Positions 44,815 through 58,298 of a stretch of 64,000 bases of DNA are shown here, piece by piece. The translations under genes were made by a program, and so were the position numbers. The notes beneath the pieces are model-generated. The model made no database searches. It worked only from the letters and a program-made list of their open reading frames with translations, and was not told the DNA's origin. Origin of the DNA: Chrysemys picta bellii (lineage: Eukaryota; Chordata; Testudines; Emydidae); the NCBI RefSeq assembly GCF_011386835.1, contig NC_088795.1:120855434-120919433 (forward strand), read 5' to 3'. Every line of letters starts with the position of its first letter. Positions within the stretch are counted from its first letter, which is position 1.

Positions 44815-45275
44815 GGGTGACTGGCCCCCCTGAAGGGAAGTCAGGGCCCAGTCTACCCATGATGGGCTTCTTTCAGGAGAACAAGCCCGTTTTAGGCAGT
44901 TGATGACTTCTAGGTTGGCTAGGTGGTTGGTTATCTGCTAATGAGCACCTGGACCTGATGGGCTCTGGTAGCTTTTTCATTGAAGAGTGGACCCTAAGGA
45001 GTGGAGCTTCCCAGGAATAAAGCAGGAATTCTCCCAGGCAAAGGAACTTTAGGAGGGAGCTCCCACATAACTGTAGGAGGCCCAGCCTGTGCTGGTGGGA
45101 GAAGAGTTGCAATTGGCAGGAAGACCCTGCAGAGGCACTAGCTCCAGGAAAGCAATGAAGGTCAAGAGAGCCTTGTGGGTAAAGGGTCTGGACCTGGGAC
45201 TCATGAGTGGCTACATTCATCTGGAGTCTACCTGGGACTCATGAGTGGCTACATTCATCTGGAGTCTACCTCCCT
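44815..45275. repeat. LTR-like unclassified repeat with a 38-bp tandem duplication
   Basis: gaagggaagtcagggcccag ... caggaattctcccaggcaaa. A 38-bp unit starting cctgggactcatgagtggct occurs twice at 45193-45268. Confidence 0.35.
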
Positions 45276-47034
45276 GCTAAGAAGCCTAGATGAAAGGCGT
45301 TCTGGTGTTTCTGTTGAATTTTCAATTAATAAATGAGACTCTTGGAATGGTGGAGAAGAGGTGCTGCTTGACATATGACAGCTTTGAACTTACTGACAGC
45401 CCAACTGGGGAAATGAAGGTAGGATGTAGTGCCACACCTGGTTACTGGGGGCACATGAGCGGGGCACGGACATCTTACAATAGCCAAATCAATCCTTAGT
45501 GGTTTTTGAGACTAGCAAGAAGGTGCCAGTCTTTGGTTTGGATATCTGACCACTGAGAACTGGACTGAGTGCAGCAAACTCATTTGACATAGGCCAACAA
45601 ACAGCTATCAAATGGCAACAATTTTTGAACCAGGGACCATGAGGTAAAAAGTTGAATAATATATTACTAATCCTCTATGTCATTTAGCTAACCACTTGAC
45701 TCCCCTTCAAACCAAACCAGCCAACACCGTTTGTAAATGTGCTGTGTTCAGGTTAAGAATATATCAGATTAGCTGAGCCACACAAGTGTCTTAGTAAAGA
45801 ATACATTATTTGTGGGATGTCTTAGGGCCCAGAATCTTATAGTAGTAGCTTAATTGTCATTGTTTCCTTTTTCAGATGAAATAAAGTTTTATCTCATTTG
45901 TCATCAAAACCATCCAACTTTTTTCAGAACAAAAGAAAGAATGGATAGAACAAATGTATAGGAAGTAGGATTTGACCCCACTGCCCAAGCTTTATCTTGC
46001 AGGATACTGAGAGTTGTTTACACAATGTATATACATGCACCAAAGTTAGCAAGAAAAGATTCTCTCTAATTTATATATGTTAGAGAGAGAGTGATGTGTG
46101 TGGTTATTATGCCCTCATAAGATCAGTCAGACCAAAGGGCAAGTCTCTTCATAGAGTTTTCTTTAGATTTGAATGTACAGTAAACAAAAAGGTTTGCACT
46201 CTAGGCCACTCTTTTAGGGATTGCCTAAGAACTGAGAAATCTTGTGAACATGTGCACACATTTGGAATACTTATATTTTGCAAAGGGTAGGAGAAATAGT
46301 TGTTCAAAGGACTTGCATATGAAACTGGGTTTTAGTTGCAGGTGTTTATGACAATCTTTCTTATTCCAGACATTTTGTTTCTTTCGGAGATTCTCCCAAT
46401 GAGAGATGTTTGCTCATTGCTTTTTTTAGTACAAGCAAAATACAGGCTTCCTTGAGTGAAAACATGTATTCAAATCAATGCAGAACATCTTAACTCTGGC
46501 TAGAACCTTGGGGCTGTATTTATGTTCTCTAATGAGATTAGTTCTCTTTCCAATTTAGCTGGCCTATTCAAGCCCATTTATGGCTGTATAGCAGGTTTAG
46601 AAGCTTCCCCATAAATTTAATCCACTCTTCAGCGGTGACAAATAAAATGTCATCCTTCAGTAAAAAGTTATCAGATCTCAAAGGGTAAGATTCTAATTTT
46701 TCAACCTTAGTTTCCAGTTGTAAATAAAATGGACATGACCAGAAATAGATCTCATTAGGCCTTTCCATCTCTGGCCATAACTGAATCAATATACTTCTTG
46801 GATTCTAATTAAAACTAGAGTTGAGAATTAGTCTCTAGCTATCCCAGTACTTCCTATCTCCCCTGTTTAATCTTTTAGATTAGAAGCTCTTCACAGCAGT
46901 GGCTGACTTCATTTCATGCTTTGCATGCAGTCAGTGCTCAGCTAATAGGAAATGATATACTTATTGAACCACAGACCAACACTAACTTACCTAGATTTGT
47001 GGTTTGATGTTTACGAAAAATTTAGAGAACATAG
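45276..47034. other. no gene or repeat recognised
   Basis: AT-rich intergenic sequence. The minus-strand ORF 46568-46789 looks somewhat protein-like, but I recognise no family and see no splice context. Confidence 0.45.
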
Positions 47035-48535
47035 GCTGAGATCATTCGCATAGAATTGTAGGAGTGGAAGGGATCTCTGGAGGTCATCTAGTCCAGTCCC
47101 ATGCACTCATGGCAAGACTAAGACAGGTGTTTGTCTAACCTGCTCTTAAAAATCTCCCGTGATGGAGATTCCAGAACCTCCCTGGGCAATTTATTCCAGT
47201 GCTTAACCACTCTGCCAGTTAAGAGGTTTTTCCTGATATCCAACCTAAACGGCCCTTACTGTAATTTAAGCCCATTGCTTTTTGTCCTATCATAAGAGGT
47301 TAAGGAGAACAATTTTTCTCCCTCCTCCTTGTAAAAACCTCTTAATGTACTTGAAAACTGTTATGTCCCCTCTCCGTCTTCACTTCTCCAGACTGAAAAA
47401 ATTGGGTTTGTTTGATCTTCTTTCATATGTCATATTTTTCTAGACCTTTAATAATTTGTATTGCTCTTTTCTGGACTTTCTCCAATTTGTCCACATCTTT
47501 CCTGAAATGTGGCACTCAGAACTGGACACAATACTCCAGTTGAGGCCTAATCAGTGCAGAGTAGAATGGAAGAATTACTTCTTGAGTCTTGTTTACAACA
47601 GTTGTGCTCATACATCCCAGAATGATTTTTGCTTTTTGCAATAGTGTTACACTGTTGACTCCTATTTAGCCTGTGATCCACTATGACCCCCAGATCCCTT
47701 TCTGCAGTACTCCTTCCTAGGCAGTCATTTCCAGTTATGTATGTGTGCAACTGATTGTTCCTTCCTAGGCAGTCATTTCCAGTTATGTATGTGTGCAACT
47801 GATTGTTCCTTCCTAAGTGGAGTAGTTGACATTTGTCTTTATTGAATTTCATCCTATGTACTTCAGACAATTTCTCCAGATTGTCCAGATATTTTGAATT
47901 TTAATCCTATCCTCCAAAGCACTTGCAAACCTCCCCCATCCCCGCTTTGTATTGTCTGCAAACTTTAAGTGTGTACTCTCATTATCTAAATAAATGAGGA
48001 AGATATTGAACAGACTTGAACCCAGAATTGATCCCTGCGAGCCCCCACTCATTATGCCCTTCCAGCTTACTGTGAACCACTGATAACTACTCTCTGGGAA
48101 CAGTTTTCCAACCAGTTATGCACCCATCTTATAGTAGCTTCATTTCAGTTGTATTTCCCTAGTTTGTTTATGAGAAGGCCATATGAGACTGTATCAAAAA
48201 CCTTACTAAAGTTGAGATACACCATATCTACCACTTCCCCCCGCACTCCCCATCTGCAAGACTTGCTACCCTGTCAAAGAAAGCTATTAGGTTGGTTTGA
48301 CACGATTTGTTCTTGACAAATCCATGCTGGGCTGTTACTCATCACCTTATTGTCTTCTAGGTGTTTGCAAATTGCTTAATTATTTGCTTCATTACCTTTC
48401 TGGGTACTGAAGTTAAGCTGACTGGTCTGTAAATCTTGGTGTTGCCTTATTTCCCTTTTGATAGATGGGCATTATATTTGCCCTTTTCCAGTCCTCTGGA
48501 ATCTCTCCTATCTTCCATGACACATGCCTGGGAAT
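47035..48535 (-). mobile_element. CR1 LINE, 1.5-kb ORF2 relic
   Basis: Minus strand. From the 3' end (tagaattgtaggagtggaag) through the ORF2 C-terminus into the reverse transcriptase region (MKFNKDKCQLLHLGRNNQLH is typical CR1). Several stops and frameshifts. The plus strand shows CR1 wording such as gacaaatccatgctgggctg and gatccctgcgagcccccact. A 48-bp unit is duplicated at about 47709-47806. Confidence 0.88.
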
Positions 48536-51500
48536 ATTAAAGTTAAAGTAAAGTGGGGGGAATGGGAGTATAATGCTCTTTCCTCAGCTGAAAGCTTCCC
48601 CTTCTCTCCCTCTCTAATCACATAAAGCCTGTAACTCACCTAGTTACAGAGGAGCCTCAGAGGGGACTACTCAGTGGAGACACACGCTCCTTCCTGCACA
48701 TGTTCCATCCCAACCTCCCTCAAGGTGCAGAAGGAATCCCCTGGTGGCTAGCAATGTGCAGGAGATCTGGACCATCTGCATGAGCTCACATCATTCTAGC
48801 CCCACCCAGCAGAAATGATACACTCAGGATCTTCCATGCCCATAAAGAGAGTGAGAGGGACAGAAGTTGCCTCACTGGCTGCAATTACTGGAAAACAAAC
48901 CTTTCTGGGAGGTTTTTTGGCCACACTCTCAGCTTTATTATTTGTTGTTTCCATGTAGATCTGTGTTAATGCATTTAAAAGCAAGTGCTCTTTAAGTGTT
49001 CAGTAAACCTGTTTGATGAATCAAAATAAACTAGCTAACTAAATACACAACTAACAAGGAGAGGGAAATGTGGAATTCTTTACTGATCCCATTGTAAGCA
49101 AATACTGTAGCTCACGTGACCACTAATGAAGTGAGCTGAGACTCCTGCCAATACTGATCCTAATAAAATGCTAAGAACATTGTCAGATTTAGGTTGTAAC
49201 TTGCTTTCCTTCATAGGACTTCTCAGAATGTGCTTTTTTTTTTAACACCCCATTTTTAGGGAATTTCATGTGAAGTCTGTGGTGTTGAAGTCTGGATGGG
49301 GTCTCCTTATGGAATAAGGTCTTAATATGAAACATACTCAAAGGGAGATAAATTATAGACATCCATCCTTTCTTCTTTGTGGGTGGCTCCCATTCTTTAT
49401 ATACTGGGCACTTAAGAGAGGTTAAAGTAACACAAACACAGTTCTACAATATGGAAGTGGATTATTAAAAGCATTTGGCATGCACAGAAACTGGACATTT
49501 TGGCACCATCCAGCCCTTTGTCAAGACTTAACCATGTAAGGCTGTGCTGATTTTTATTTATAGCATCAGCTTAGAGCAGGGTATGTAAACAATACAGGGA
49601 ACCTTGTTAACATGAGCATGAGAGAGCCCCCAGCCAATTGGCCAGCTCTGAGGATTGTACTCATGACCCTAAACAGATACTACAGCAAGTTGGGGTGGTG
49701 GGGGGAGGGATCCTGCTTAAGGCCCTTTCACTTGATTTATAGCAAGATTCCCAAAGGGTCCCAGAGAGAAAGGTGATTAAGAGTTCACGGTACCTAAAAA
49801 TTTGAATAGCTAAAACCCATCAGTGACTGCAGTACCTAAACGTTCTATACATACATAAACAAATATCCTAGCTGCTAGCAAACCACAAGCATGCATTATG
49901 GGGAGTGGATCTTGTTTCTTCTCCACCTGACAGGAGACTCTCTTGCTATTAGGGCTTATAGCTTTTTCTTTCAGAGGGACAATATGTTATATCCTGCTTG
50001 AGTTTTTCACTTTGTAATGTATTTTTATCAATAGATATCCATTATTGCATACACACATTTACACTAATCAAAACATTTACCAAACCAAAATGTCCAGTTT
50101 TCAGAATGTGGGGTTAAATCTGGCATTACATTTCTAAACCACATTTACTTGCAGTATTTTTATCTTGCTTTCCAGGCTTATTTCCTTTAACAAGGCCATG
50201 ACTCACACATCAGATATTGGGCCAAATTCAGAGGCGTACAACTTACACCTCCTTTTAATTTAAACTAATGTGCTGCCAAGTCTTAGTGCAACCCACTGGC
50301 AAGCAGGTGTTACAGGTCCTGCTCTGTGCCTAGTGCAAAGAGAATACAAGGTTGCCATGGTGGCCCTATCTAGAGAGCTTTAGTGCAAGCTATAGCAGCT
50401 CAAGCGTTTTGCTCTGGAAGTCCCCAGTTCAGTCCCCAGGTTGATAGCTAAGGTGACTGCTGTAGTCAAGGAGAAAGCTGAAGGACAACTGAGGTCTGGT
50501 TTCCAGAGGTGCTGAGCACCCATAGCTCCTATTGATTTCATTTCCAGCTGTGAGGTGCTCAGTACTTCTGAAAACAAAGATGGGAGGGTGAGGAGATTTG
50601 AAAGTGATGGGGCTCAACTCTGCAAACATTCTGTTGAAAACAAGAAGCAATGTTTGAGTTGTAGAATTTCAAAACAGCACCTGAAACCAATTAGCTAGTT
50701 ACTGTTTATACACTTAACTTGAATCCAGATCTCTGCGGAACTCATATCTAAACTTGTAGATTTTGGTCAGGTAATCTCAAAAGAGAGAACACAACAGCTC
50801 TGTATTCCTAAATTCAGCATTCTTATGGGAGTTTTTCCATTAGTTTCCAAAGGTTTCTGGATCAGGCTCTAATTGAATAGTTCTTGTTACAAGTTAGTAG
50901 GCCAAGAGCCTTTAAGGAGGTTTTCACACTGCATCAAATTTAAAGCCTTTTTTAAATTAAGGTTACTGCAACTTTCTGTACTGGCCTGGGCTCTAGCTAA
51001 TTTAATAAATCTAATTTACTAATATCATTAAGTACATGTCAACTGTAGCTTTATCAGCAAATGAGCCTTCAGATTTAATTTGTCAATCCAGTTTGATGTA
51101 GCCTTTGCTTTAACTCTCAATCTGTCTTCTCTGTGAATTAGTTACCCATGAAAATTTATGATGACTGATCTAGGAAATCATCTGTGTTGTATTATCCGCA
51201 GCCAGCATATCATCAATTTGAGTTTTCTTTGATGTACCAGAGGGCATGGATTTAGCAGAGTGAGAGTCATTCAGTGCCAATTGATGTGATCTGTTGTCTC
51301 ATATGTACTTCAGACCTTGCATGTCAGTCTGAATTACTTAGAACTTGGGCAAACTGTTTCCAGAGGGATTTTTTAATACATAAGTTCCTATAGTTCTCTG
51401 TTCCTGACTTACGCTTTGCAACAATCCCACTCCACTCCTTATGTGCTCAGTCTTTGAGTTTAGACTTGTAGTAAATGTAAATCTATACTAATCCTTTAAC

Positions 51501-52337
51501 TCTTGTCCTCCCCTAGATTGTTAAAAAAAAATCAGGCAGGAAAACATCACAAGTTCACCAAGTAACTAGTCTGTCTACTACTAATTAAGCTCATTTTGTG
51601 TGATTTTAGTCACACGACTGGTCCCTTCCCTGGCCATTATTACATTTGCAGACAGACACAAGGTTTTATAATGGGCATATTCGCAGAGGAATTATCTGCA
51701 ATTTACATTTGTCTTTGACTAGGGGAGAATTTCTTTTTATTTCACAGTAACATTTTTATTCTGCATGGTTTGAGGTCTTGTGATCATAATCTTTATTCCC
51801 TCCTCCATAATCCTTTTTAATTGCTCTTTGTAGGCTGTCGATATGCAATTAAAAGTTATGTAACACTATTTCCTGGGCCACAATACGGTGAAAAGTGATT
51901 CACCCAGTTATTCTTAGAGAAGCAATTAAACAGTGATAAAAGGAGGACTGCATGATTTCTGGTAAGTGTTGTTTAAAAATACAGTAGACAGACATTAAAC
52001 AGCATCTGCCTTCCATTTAGGTAAACATTGGTTTGGAAGTGATTAGAGTACAAAAATCCTCACTAGTCAGTGGACATCACTACAAACTAGAAATGTTGCC
52101 CTCTAGTTCATTGCATGGCACAAATTACTACTCAGGAGATCTGGGTTCAGGATCACTTTCTTCGGCAAGTATGGTTATGAGTATTAACACTTCACAGCTC
52201 TTAAGCCCAAGGTACAGCATGTATGCGTCTAGTTTAGGTACTAATATGGCCCCTATTACTGAGTGCCTCAGTCTGTATTTATCCTCCTAGCACCATTGCT
52301 TCCTCCCACCCCACCATGACTGTAGGCGTGTGGTGCC
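48536..52337. other. intergenic with weak repeat relics
   Basis: No gene seen. 49420-49620 may be an old Penelope-type tail (see findings). 50490-50580 resembles the fold-back MITE at 3968-4081 (cagaggtgctgagcacccat ... ggtgctcagtacttctgaaa). Confidence 0.45.
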
Positions 52338-52400
52338 ACAAGTACTCCTGTTCTTTTTGCGGATACAGACTAACATGGCTGCTACTCTGAAACTTGAAAT
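52338..52400 (+). mobile_element. Penelope-like tail fragment (subfamily A)
   Basis: gtgccacaagtactcctgtt ctttttgcggatacagactaacatggctgctactctgaaac: the terminal part only. Confidence 0.8.
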
Positions 52401-52462
52401 ATGTGTTAACTACTTGTGCCAAACAGTCTGTTCCACCCTCTATTTAGCTGTGACATGTTTCC

Positions 52463-52550
52463 CAGACCTGAAGAGCTCTGTGTAAGCTTGCCTCTCACTA
52501 ACAGAATTTGGTCCAATAAAAGGTATTACCTCACCCACCTTGTGTCTCAG
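52463..52550 (+). mobile_element. Penelope-like tail fragment (subfamily B)
   Basis: agacctgaagagctctgtgt ... ggtccaataaaaggtattac ctcacccacc; 3' end of the subfamily B tail. Confidence 0.65.
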
Positions 52551-55500
52551 ACAGCAGGAGCGTTTTCCTTCTAAAAAACAGAGGCTACACATAACTGTTG
52601 ATGGGGGAGGAGGGAGCACACAATGTAAAGGTTGGGGGAAGGGACCCCAATGTTGCCTCTGGGTGAAGAAACCTTCTAGTCCCCCTTTCTTGGGCCAGAG
52701 CAGCCAATCCTGTTCCTGGCACCTTCCCCAGGGACCTCCCCCCGCAGGCACCAAGCAGTATCTATGAAGCTGCCAAAGGGTCTGCAGCTCCTGCAACAGG
52801 GCTGCTTTCATTCCTCAAGTCATCACACATTTTAGTGCCACACAAATTTGGTGTCTCTTCTCACTTTTGTTGAAATGATTTACATTAGAGATGCAGAATC
52901 ATGGAACAGAGAATATTTACACTGAAGGAAGTAGTTAACCTATAGCTTGTTTCCGGAGTGAATGATTTGTGTCCCACAATTTGGATCATTGTCCCACATT
53001 TGGGGTTTGGCAGGACGAGTATGGCAGCATTAAATGTAGGCCTAGGAGTCCTGGGATGAGATTCTATATATTTATTGTAGCTGGGAAAATTGGGGAGATG
53101 GGTGAGCAGGATCAGCCTGAAGAGTAGATGAGCAGCTGGCAACTGTTAAACATCTATAGCTATACTGACCAGCCTGGGGGAAGGAGCAGCCAAAACTGTA
53201 GAGCAAGCCTAGTAAGGACATCCCAGAATGAAGACCTGGAATGGAAAAACTTGTAAACCCATTTCCAACTGTCCCAAATTCCTTTGTCAATGATGTGAGG
53301 GCCTCTGTAACATGCACCTTGGAAGGGGACAGAAAGGGTGAGGTAGTATCTACAGTTAGGCCTGTACCTAAGAGCTTGTGCTCCTGCACAAACTGAATGG
53401 AAGAGAAAGAATTGGTGCCAAATCTCTTGAGGACATAAACTTCTTTCTTGTGGAAAGTTGTTCTGTTTAATTGATGAATTGATTCAACTTTTGCCGTTTT
53501 TTATAACCCATTATTAGAATATTCTATGTATTGTCTTATGGAAGGACAAATCAGCTGAGCAGCTGAAATTCTTATTTTCTCATTCCAGTATAGCTTATTT
53601 ATGGGTCAAAAGTGTTGAGTGCCCTCCACTTTGGATGAACCGAATCCTGTACCTTTTTTTGGGTGCCAGTTACAGATTTTCAAGGACACAATGTCAGTAA
53701 TGTTTTCCCAGAAAGAAAGATGACGTGTCTGAATCAGGCTGAGAATGGACATGTCATTTGCACAACTTTGCTAATGGCTGATTCAGTACTCTGAGAGATG
53801 ACTGGATTTCAAAAATGTGAAGATGAAATATCTAAGGAGAAAATATTGCGTCTCATTTTTAAAAGACAACTTTCATCATGATTTTAACTTAATGAAGGCA
53901 TGTGGTTGGTTTGCATAGTTCTCTGCTTTTGTAAGATTTTAATGTTACTTAATTTCCCCCCCTTAAACACGTTTTGTTTGTGCGATATTACTATAGCCTA
54001 TCCCTTACCTGACCCTTATTACCACAGTACTGAGCACCTGCCACCTACTTTATGTATATATCCTCACAACAGCACTGAGAGCGAGGGGATTATTATTAGT
54101 AGAGGTGGGGAACTGAAGCACTGAGAGATCAAGGGCTAGATTGCAACTGTAGGCACAGCCCTAAGCAAGGGATGATTTCATAAGACTAAAGGAGGGACTT
54201 AAATGGAAAATACTAGACCGATGCTGGTGGAAGCCTGGCAGCCATTTCCACCTCAGCATGTGATCACGGAGCCAACTCCCTGATAGATGAGCCTAGTTTT
54301 CCATCTCCATTAACATGAAGCAGATCTCCTTCTGCTCCATTATTTGGACAGTACCAGAGCACTGATACTGTACAACATATCGATCAGTTAAGATCTGTGT
54401 CCCAAAGCTTCTGTTTTCTGTGAGGTCGTTGAATTCTTGTTCTAGAAGTGGAGGGTGATGTTGATAGGTGGATGCTATAGCCCCACACAGAAAGTGCCAG
54501 GCCTCATATAGAGGTAAGATTTCCTGTAGAATTGTTTAATGGGATGACCAGTGCAGGAAGCAGAGAGGGCTGAAAGACCAGGGTACAGAACTCTCATTTG
54601 TAAGGTGAAGTCCTGGATTGTGGGATGGCTTTAGGAGAGCTGGATAAATCTGATGTAGCGATACTGTCTCTGCATTCCTATTTACATTAGGGAGAAAGCA
54701 GTGCAGAATGAACTTGTGCAGTTATTTCTGAGCTAAGGACCTTGTCCCAGACACAGTAGCAAAACAATTACACGAACTCTTGCAGAGGCTTTGGATGGCC
54801 TTCGTGTACAGCTGGAAGGCCTTCAAGTGTAATTGCTAAATTGCAGCCTTCCAACTAGTGGTTTGTTGCAATACTTTTCTGCAGGGTCTCTGTGCCTCCA
54901 TTTCTGCATCTATAAAATGGGAAAGTGTTTGTACAGCACTTTGAAAACACCAACTTATTTATAGTAATACGTTAGAAAATAGGTCCCCATTGTATCAGGC
55001 ACTGAACAATCACTTAAGCAGACCCTACTCCAAAGAATTTACAATCTGAGTAGATGGGATAGACAAAGGAAACATTACTATCCTTATTTTACCAATGGAG
55101 AACTGAGTGTTCAAATGACTTGCCCAAAGTCTATTCAAACCTGGGAATTGAATCCAGATCTCCTGAGGCCCAGTCTACTGCCTTACCAGAAGATCATTCT
55201 TCCAGCAAGTGTTAGTATTATGATGACCAATGTAAAGGCTCTTAAAATCTCAGTATTTTCTCCTAATAATCACTTTCATAGATGTCTCTTACTCTTACTA
55301 AAGAGAGAAGCCACAACCCTTCTGCTCAGCTTAGCAACCCTTCTGCTCAGCTTAGCAGAAGGAAAGTTCAGGGGGTGAAGAAGAAATTTAAGCTGCTTCA
55401 GATCAAGATAAACTTTGAACCTTTCTGCTCTAGGCAATAAGAGGAATTTAATTCCAAGGGGCTGAGTTTTCAGAGTTTGATGTTGAATGAAAGGGAAAGC

Positions 55501-55848
55501 TATGCTGGCACAGATTGACCCATGCTAAAACTATTTAAAGTTACAAGCCAAACCAAATAGTGGAGAAAAAACCTCCCTTGTTAAACTGTCTGTGCTTTAG
55601 ATGAAATGGTATTTTAACTCTTTCAACTCAAATGGTCAGGGTGTTTGTACATGTACTAGATACAATCAATAAAACTCATCTCTGATAACTTGTAATTCTC
55701 CTTATGTAAATTTTTAAATAAAAAATTGAACTACAGAGGTTTTTCGGAGTCCAAAATGGAAACTGAAATCTCTTATCACTGATAGTAGGAAAGACCACTC
55801 AATCTGACCTGCTGATGAAATGGCCACATAAAATTACTGTTATTTTGT
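52551..55848. other. intergenic, one MIR-like relic
   Basis: About 54985-55205 resembles an old MIR-type SINE (accaatggagaactgagtgt, gaattgaatccagatctcct). No gene recognised. Confidence 0.45.
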
Positions 55849-56003
55849 CAAGTATCAGAGGGGTAGCCGTGTTAGTCTGGATCTGTAAAAAGCAACAACG
55901 AGTCCTGTGGCACCTTATAGGCTAACAGATGTATTGGAGCATAAGCTTTCGTGGGTGAATACCTACTTCGTCAGACTCATGTAATGGAAATTTCCAGAGG
56001 CAG
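55849..56003 (-). mobile_element. Penelope-like insertion (subfamily C)
   Basis: Reverse of the subfamily C tail: gtatcagaggggtagccgtg ... cataagctttcgtgggtgaa ... acttcgtcagactcatgtaatgg. 10-bp duplication gttattttgt at 55839-55848 and 56004-56013. Keeps an intact ctgacga core (complement at 55968-55974) and gaaa (complement at 55947-55950). Confidence 0.85.
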
Positions 56004-56013
56004 GTTATTTTGT

Positions 56014-56937
56014 GTAATTATAATAATCTTAAAAGAACATTATTCAGATTGCAAAGTCAAGCACTCAGAAGTTAGCAAATGCCAGAACTAAGATTGCTTA
56101 TGTAACCTTAATTTGCCCCCCCCCCCTTGTGTATATGCATTGACAGTTTTAAATACATGACCATATATACTTTTTATTTTCTGTAGGAGCACAGCCTCAT
56201 TCAGTGTGCAGGATGGACTATGCTTTGGCAATAAATCAGGGTAGTATAGTGAATGAGGTTGTCTACTGTAGGGCCCCTGGCTAACTTGTTGCAGAAGTTG
56301 GAAAGTGTGCAGTGAATGAAGTAGGAGATTTCAGAAGGTAAAGGATGGTATCATGATTAAGGCAGTTGAATGCTGCTGTGGAGAATTGGATTCTATCCCT
56401 GTCACAGAGTTCCTATATGATGCTAGGCAGGTTGCTTAAATCAAACTTTTCACAAGCTGTCACTGTGTATTCCTCATGTTCTGTGTATGCCACTTGAAAT
56501 GCTCTGGTCTGATTTGTAGACGTGCAGAGCACTCATACCTGCAATTGAAGTTAATGGGAACTGTGCTTTGAATGTATAAAGTGCTGTATAATGCTAAAAT
56601 GTTCTGAAAAAACAAGTCATAGGCATATCTAATAGGGCACCCAAAATTAGTGGATACTTTTGTATTTACTCTGTTTATACCTCAGTTCCTTGTTCTGTAA
56701 AATTGGATAATACCATCCCCTCACCTTGCAGGGGTGCTGGGACGATTTAATGTTTGTGAAGCCAGCCATAGTCAAGCCACAGGTCTTTTATTCATAGGCT
56801 GCATCTCAGACAGAGGGGCAGTCAGCAGCTGGAGAGGCTTAGTAGTAGCCTAGCAAGCAGCTATCCAAGGAATAGACCCAGAGGCCTGCCATGGGAAGCA
56901 TGGGATAAGGGCTGCTGCATAACAACAAAGTATATTA
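56014..56937. other. no gene or repeat recognised
   Basis: Intergenic, with a C10 run near 56118. Confidence 0.5.
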
Positions 56938-56979
56938 ATAGATTCCAAGGCCAGAAGGGACCCTTGTGATCATCTAGTT

Positions 56980-58298
56980 TAACGGTCCCAACCGGTCTGG
57001 GACCGTTAGGGATCCACCAGTATAATCAAGGGGGTCTGTGAACATGCCAGAAACTACATAATAATGACACCATGTTCTGACACTTTCCGTTCGCACATTC
57101 CAAGTCAATAGCGACTTGGCACTGACCATATATCACCTTGCAACGTTGTAATTTATCATTTGAAACCCCTTCAATTTGTGAAAATCACCCGTTTGAGAAC
57201 GATGCACCAGAATACAAGTCTGATATGTTTAAATTACTGAAGTAAAAGCTGAGCTACTGCATTTATTTTTTTTGTCACGTGCCAATCACTCATCTGGTTT
57301 ACGCCAGTTGTGTTAGGCATTGGTTTGACGTGGACTTTGTAATTCAGTGTGGGCAGAAAAACACTAGAGATCATTTCAGCTGCAACTGTGAAATATAATG
57401 AATTGGTTTAATATCTATAACGGAGAAGTTTGTTTGTAAAATGACTCCATCTGCTTTGGCAGTTCATGAAGCAGAAAATGTCTCAAAACAGAAAAAGAAA
57501 GAAGCAAAATTGAAGCCCTTAAACCTCTCCACCTCCCCCCCCCCGTCCCCAAAATGAGGAAAAGGGATGACCGCTACATTAAACTTGTTTGTATGTATGT
57601 GTCAGTGGAGAATCAAGACCCCAGCATGTTATTTGGAGAGAAGTACTTTCTAAGGAACCACTTAAGCTGGCAAAACTTACAAGACATCTGAGGTCTTTGC
57701 ATGTGGAAAGTGTTGACAAGCCAGTGGAGTATTTTGAAAGGAAGCGGAATTGCTTACTAAAACAACAACAAAAAAAGACTATACAAACTGTCAACTGTAC
57801 AGGAGAAAAGCTCTCAAAGCATCCTACCAGGTTGCAATTAGAATTGCTAAAATCAGAAAGTAATATACAATTGTTGAAACTTTACTGATGCCAGATACAA
57901 TTGATATGTGCTGTGGAATATTAGGGGACGAAGCTGCTAATAAATTGAAGAATGTGCCAGTATCAAATGACTCCATTAAAAGGCGAATTGCAGATGATGT
58001 GAAAGACCAGTTCGTTAGACAGGATTCAAGCAACTTGGAAATACAGTTTACAACAGGATGAATCTTGCCTAACTGAAATTATTCCTCAACTGGACAAGCT
58101 GTTTGCTGCTAAACAAGCCCCAGGGTCGCATTAGTATCAGGTAAGCTGTCAATGTATTAATTTGCGATGACTATTAAAGTAACATGAAACAAACCAATTT
58201 ATGCACAACAAAATAATGCAGGAATTGAGGGGTCAGCAGGTTTGTGTATTTAAGCTTATGGGGTCCTTGGGTTTAAAAAAAAAAGTTGAGAACCACTG
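56980..58298 (+). mobile_element. hAT (Charlie/ZBED-type) element relic inside CR1
   Basis: Right end aaaagttgagaaccactg is the standard Charlie end, and the left end taacggtcccaacc is a decayed inverse. Flanks atctagtt (56972-56979) and ctctagtc (58299-58306) are a degraded 8-bp duplication. The host CR1 resumes exactly across it. It contains transposase remnants. Confidence 0.75.
57540..58130 (+). pseudogene. BED-finger hAT transposase, N-terminal relic
   Basis: 57589-57888 encodes, among other residues, EVLSKEPLKLAKLTRHLRSL followed by VDKPVEYFERKRN. This matches the second half of the BED zinc finger (CxxC...HLxxxH) and linker of SCAND3/ZBED5-like hAT transposases, in which the phrase LKPxKLxRHLxxxH...KPVEFFxRK recurs. 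The first cysteine pair is damaged. After a frameshift, 57890-58060 reads GDEAANKLKNVPVSNDSIKR RIADDV, the next conserved block. The catalytic domain is missing. Internally deleted and dead; it could be a domesticated-gene relic, but the TIR context makes a transposon more likely. Confidence 0.8.

Noticed and set aside
46568..46789. 73-codon minus-strand ORF with protein-like composition
   Set aside because: Could be an old retroelement remnant, but no motif allows assignment; not claimed.
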